Shown one piece after another: positions 6,671 through 6,805 of a stretch of DNA of 6,805 bases. The translations under genes and the position numbers were made by a program. The DNA comes from an uncultured Oscillospiraceae bacterium (GTDB lineage: Bacteria; Bacillota; Clostridia; Oscillospirales; Oscillospiraceae). The number at the start of each line of letters is the position of its first letter. Position 1 is the stretch's first letter. The notes under the pieces are model-generated. The model saw only the letters and a list, made by a program, of their open reading frames with translations. It was not told the DNA's origin and made no database searches. The stretch covers positions 1 through 6,805 of the forward strand of contig CAAGIE010000093.1 in the NCBI GenBank assembly GCA_900769835.1, given 5' to 3'.

Positions 6671-6699
6671 TTGACAAACACCCGGATAAGTGATAAGAT
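6671..6699 (+). promoter_or_regulatory. Strong + strand promoter for the gene leaving the window
   Basis: A perfect TTGACA (6671-6676), a 17-bp spacer, and TAAGAT (6694-6699), with TG at 6691-6692 making an extended -10. A-rich sequence at 6640-6668, with two ATGAAAAAA copies, could act as an UP element. It is the most consensus-like promoter in the window, and is divergent from the lyase promoter about 70 bp away. Confidence 0.85.
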
Positions 6700-6705
6700 A
6701 ATCGA

Positions 6706-6732
6706 GCGCGCATAGGGAAACTATGCCTGCGC
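6706..6732 (+). other. 5' leader hairpin
   Basis: At the predicted transcript start, GCGC-GCATAG (6706-6715) pairs with CTATGC-CT-GCGC (6721-6732) around GGAAA: 10 base pairs with a 2-nt bulge. Smaller hairpins follow: CTGC/GCAG (6734-6747) and CGTT-GAAA-AACG (6755-6766). There is no T-run, so it is not a terminator. It may protect the 5' end or begin a structured leader. I do not recognise a known riboswitch. Confidence 0.5.
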
Positions 6733-6756
6733 ACTGCGATGATGCAGGAGATTGCG

Positions 6757-6805
6757 TTGAAAAACGGTAACTTCTGCGGAGTATGTCCGGTCATCGGGCG
6801 GCTGA
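6757..6805 (+). CDS. Start of an unidentified gene (3' end outside window)
   Basis: Behind the strong promoter, AGGAG (6746-6750) sits 6 nt before TTG at 6757. The frame then stays open to the window edge, reading MKNGNFCGVCPVIGRL. In-frame ATGs at 6739 and 6742 are alternative starts but lack a good ribosome binding site. The CGVC cysteine pair is visible, but 16 residues are too few to assign a family. The TTG start is plausible because the DUF1846 gene in this window also uses TTG. Alternatively the transcript could be a structured non-coding RNA. Confidence 0.45.
   Translation, partial: MKNGNFCGVCPVIGRL

Noticed and set aside
6531..6794. An 87-codon - strand frame covering the divergent promoter region, with a hydrophobic stretch
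   Set aside because: It spans two strong promoters and overlaps the lyase start; the hydrophobic run comes from the A/T-rich tract at 6640-6668.
6700..6805. Possible 6S RNA, RNase P RNA, tmRNA, SRP RNA or cobalamin riboswitch at the edge
   Set aside because: None of the conserved core strings of those RNAs is visible in the 100 nt available; the GGGAAACTATG and ACTG pieces only loosely resemble a cobalamin element.

Overview
The window looks like a chromosomal housekeeping segment from an uncultured or poorly described member of Clostridia (Bacillota), probably Oscillospiraceae-like. I infer this from several features: a ProRS of the short archaeal/eukaryote-like type with a C-terminal zinc domain; a long clostridial-type GluRS; a DUF1846/UPF0371 protein; AGGAGG-type ribosome binding sites with some TTG starts; sigma-A-type promoters; and GC-rich genes separated by short AT-rich gaps. 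No phage, transposase, CRISPR or resistance gene is visible.

Layout. 1-870 (+) is the 3' part of proS, cut by the window edge. 871-938 is a short intergenic stretch with a small palindromic repeat. A strong two-way hairpin terminator (939-975) separates proS from the convergent trpS (974-1981, -). trpS and gltX (2110-3753, +) are divergent, with back-to-back promoters whose -35 boxes lie only 7 bp apart. gltX converges on a DUF1846 gene (3791-5254, -) across a second two-way terminator (3758-3789). Upstream of the DUF1846 gene lie its own promoter, then a one-way terminator (5329-5361), then a MalY/PatB-family C-S lyase gene (5372-6544, -). The lyase gene is divergent from a very consensus-like + strand promoter (6671-6699). 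That promoter drives a short hairpin leader and the first codons of an unidentified gene that runs off the window.

Working together. Three aminoacyl-tRNA synthetases (Pro, Trp, Glu) sit side by side but in separate transcription units, each with a good promoter and terminator where visible. There is no T-box or other leader in front of trpS or gltX: both leaders are only about 25 nt. The DUF1846 protein and the PLP enzyme are also separate units on one strand. The PLP enzyme probably cleaves C-S bonds of cystathionine or cysteine-like compounds, and the role of the DUF1846 protein is unknown. I see no clear new multi-gene system. The least explained parts are the DUF1846 gene, the small repeat at 893-928, and the promoter, leader and start region at 6671-6805.
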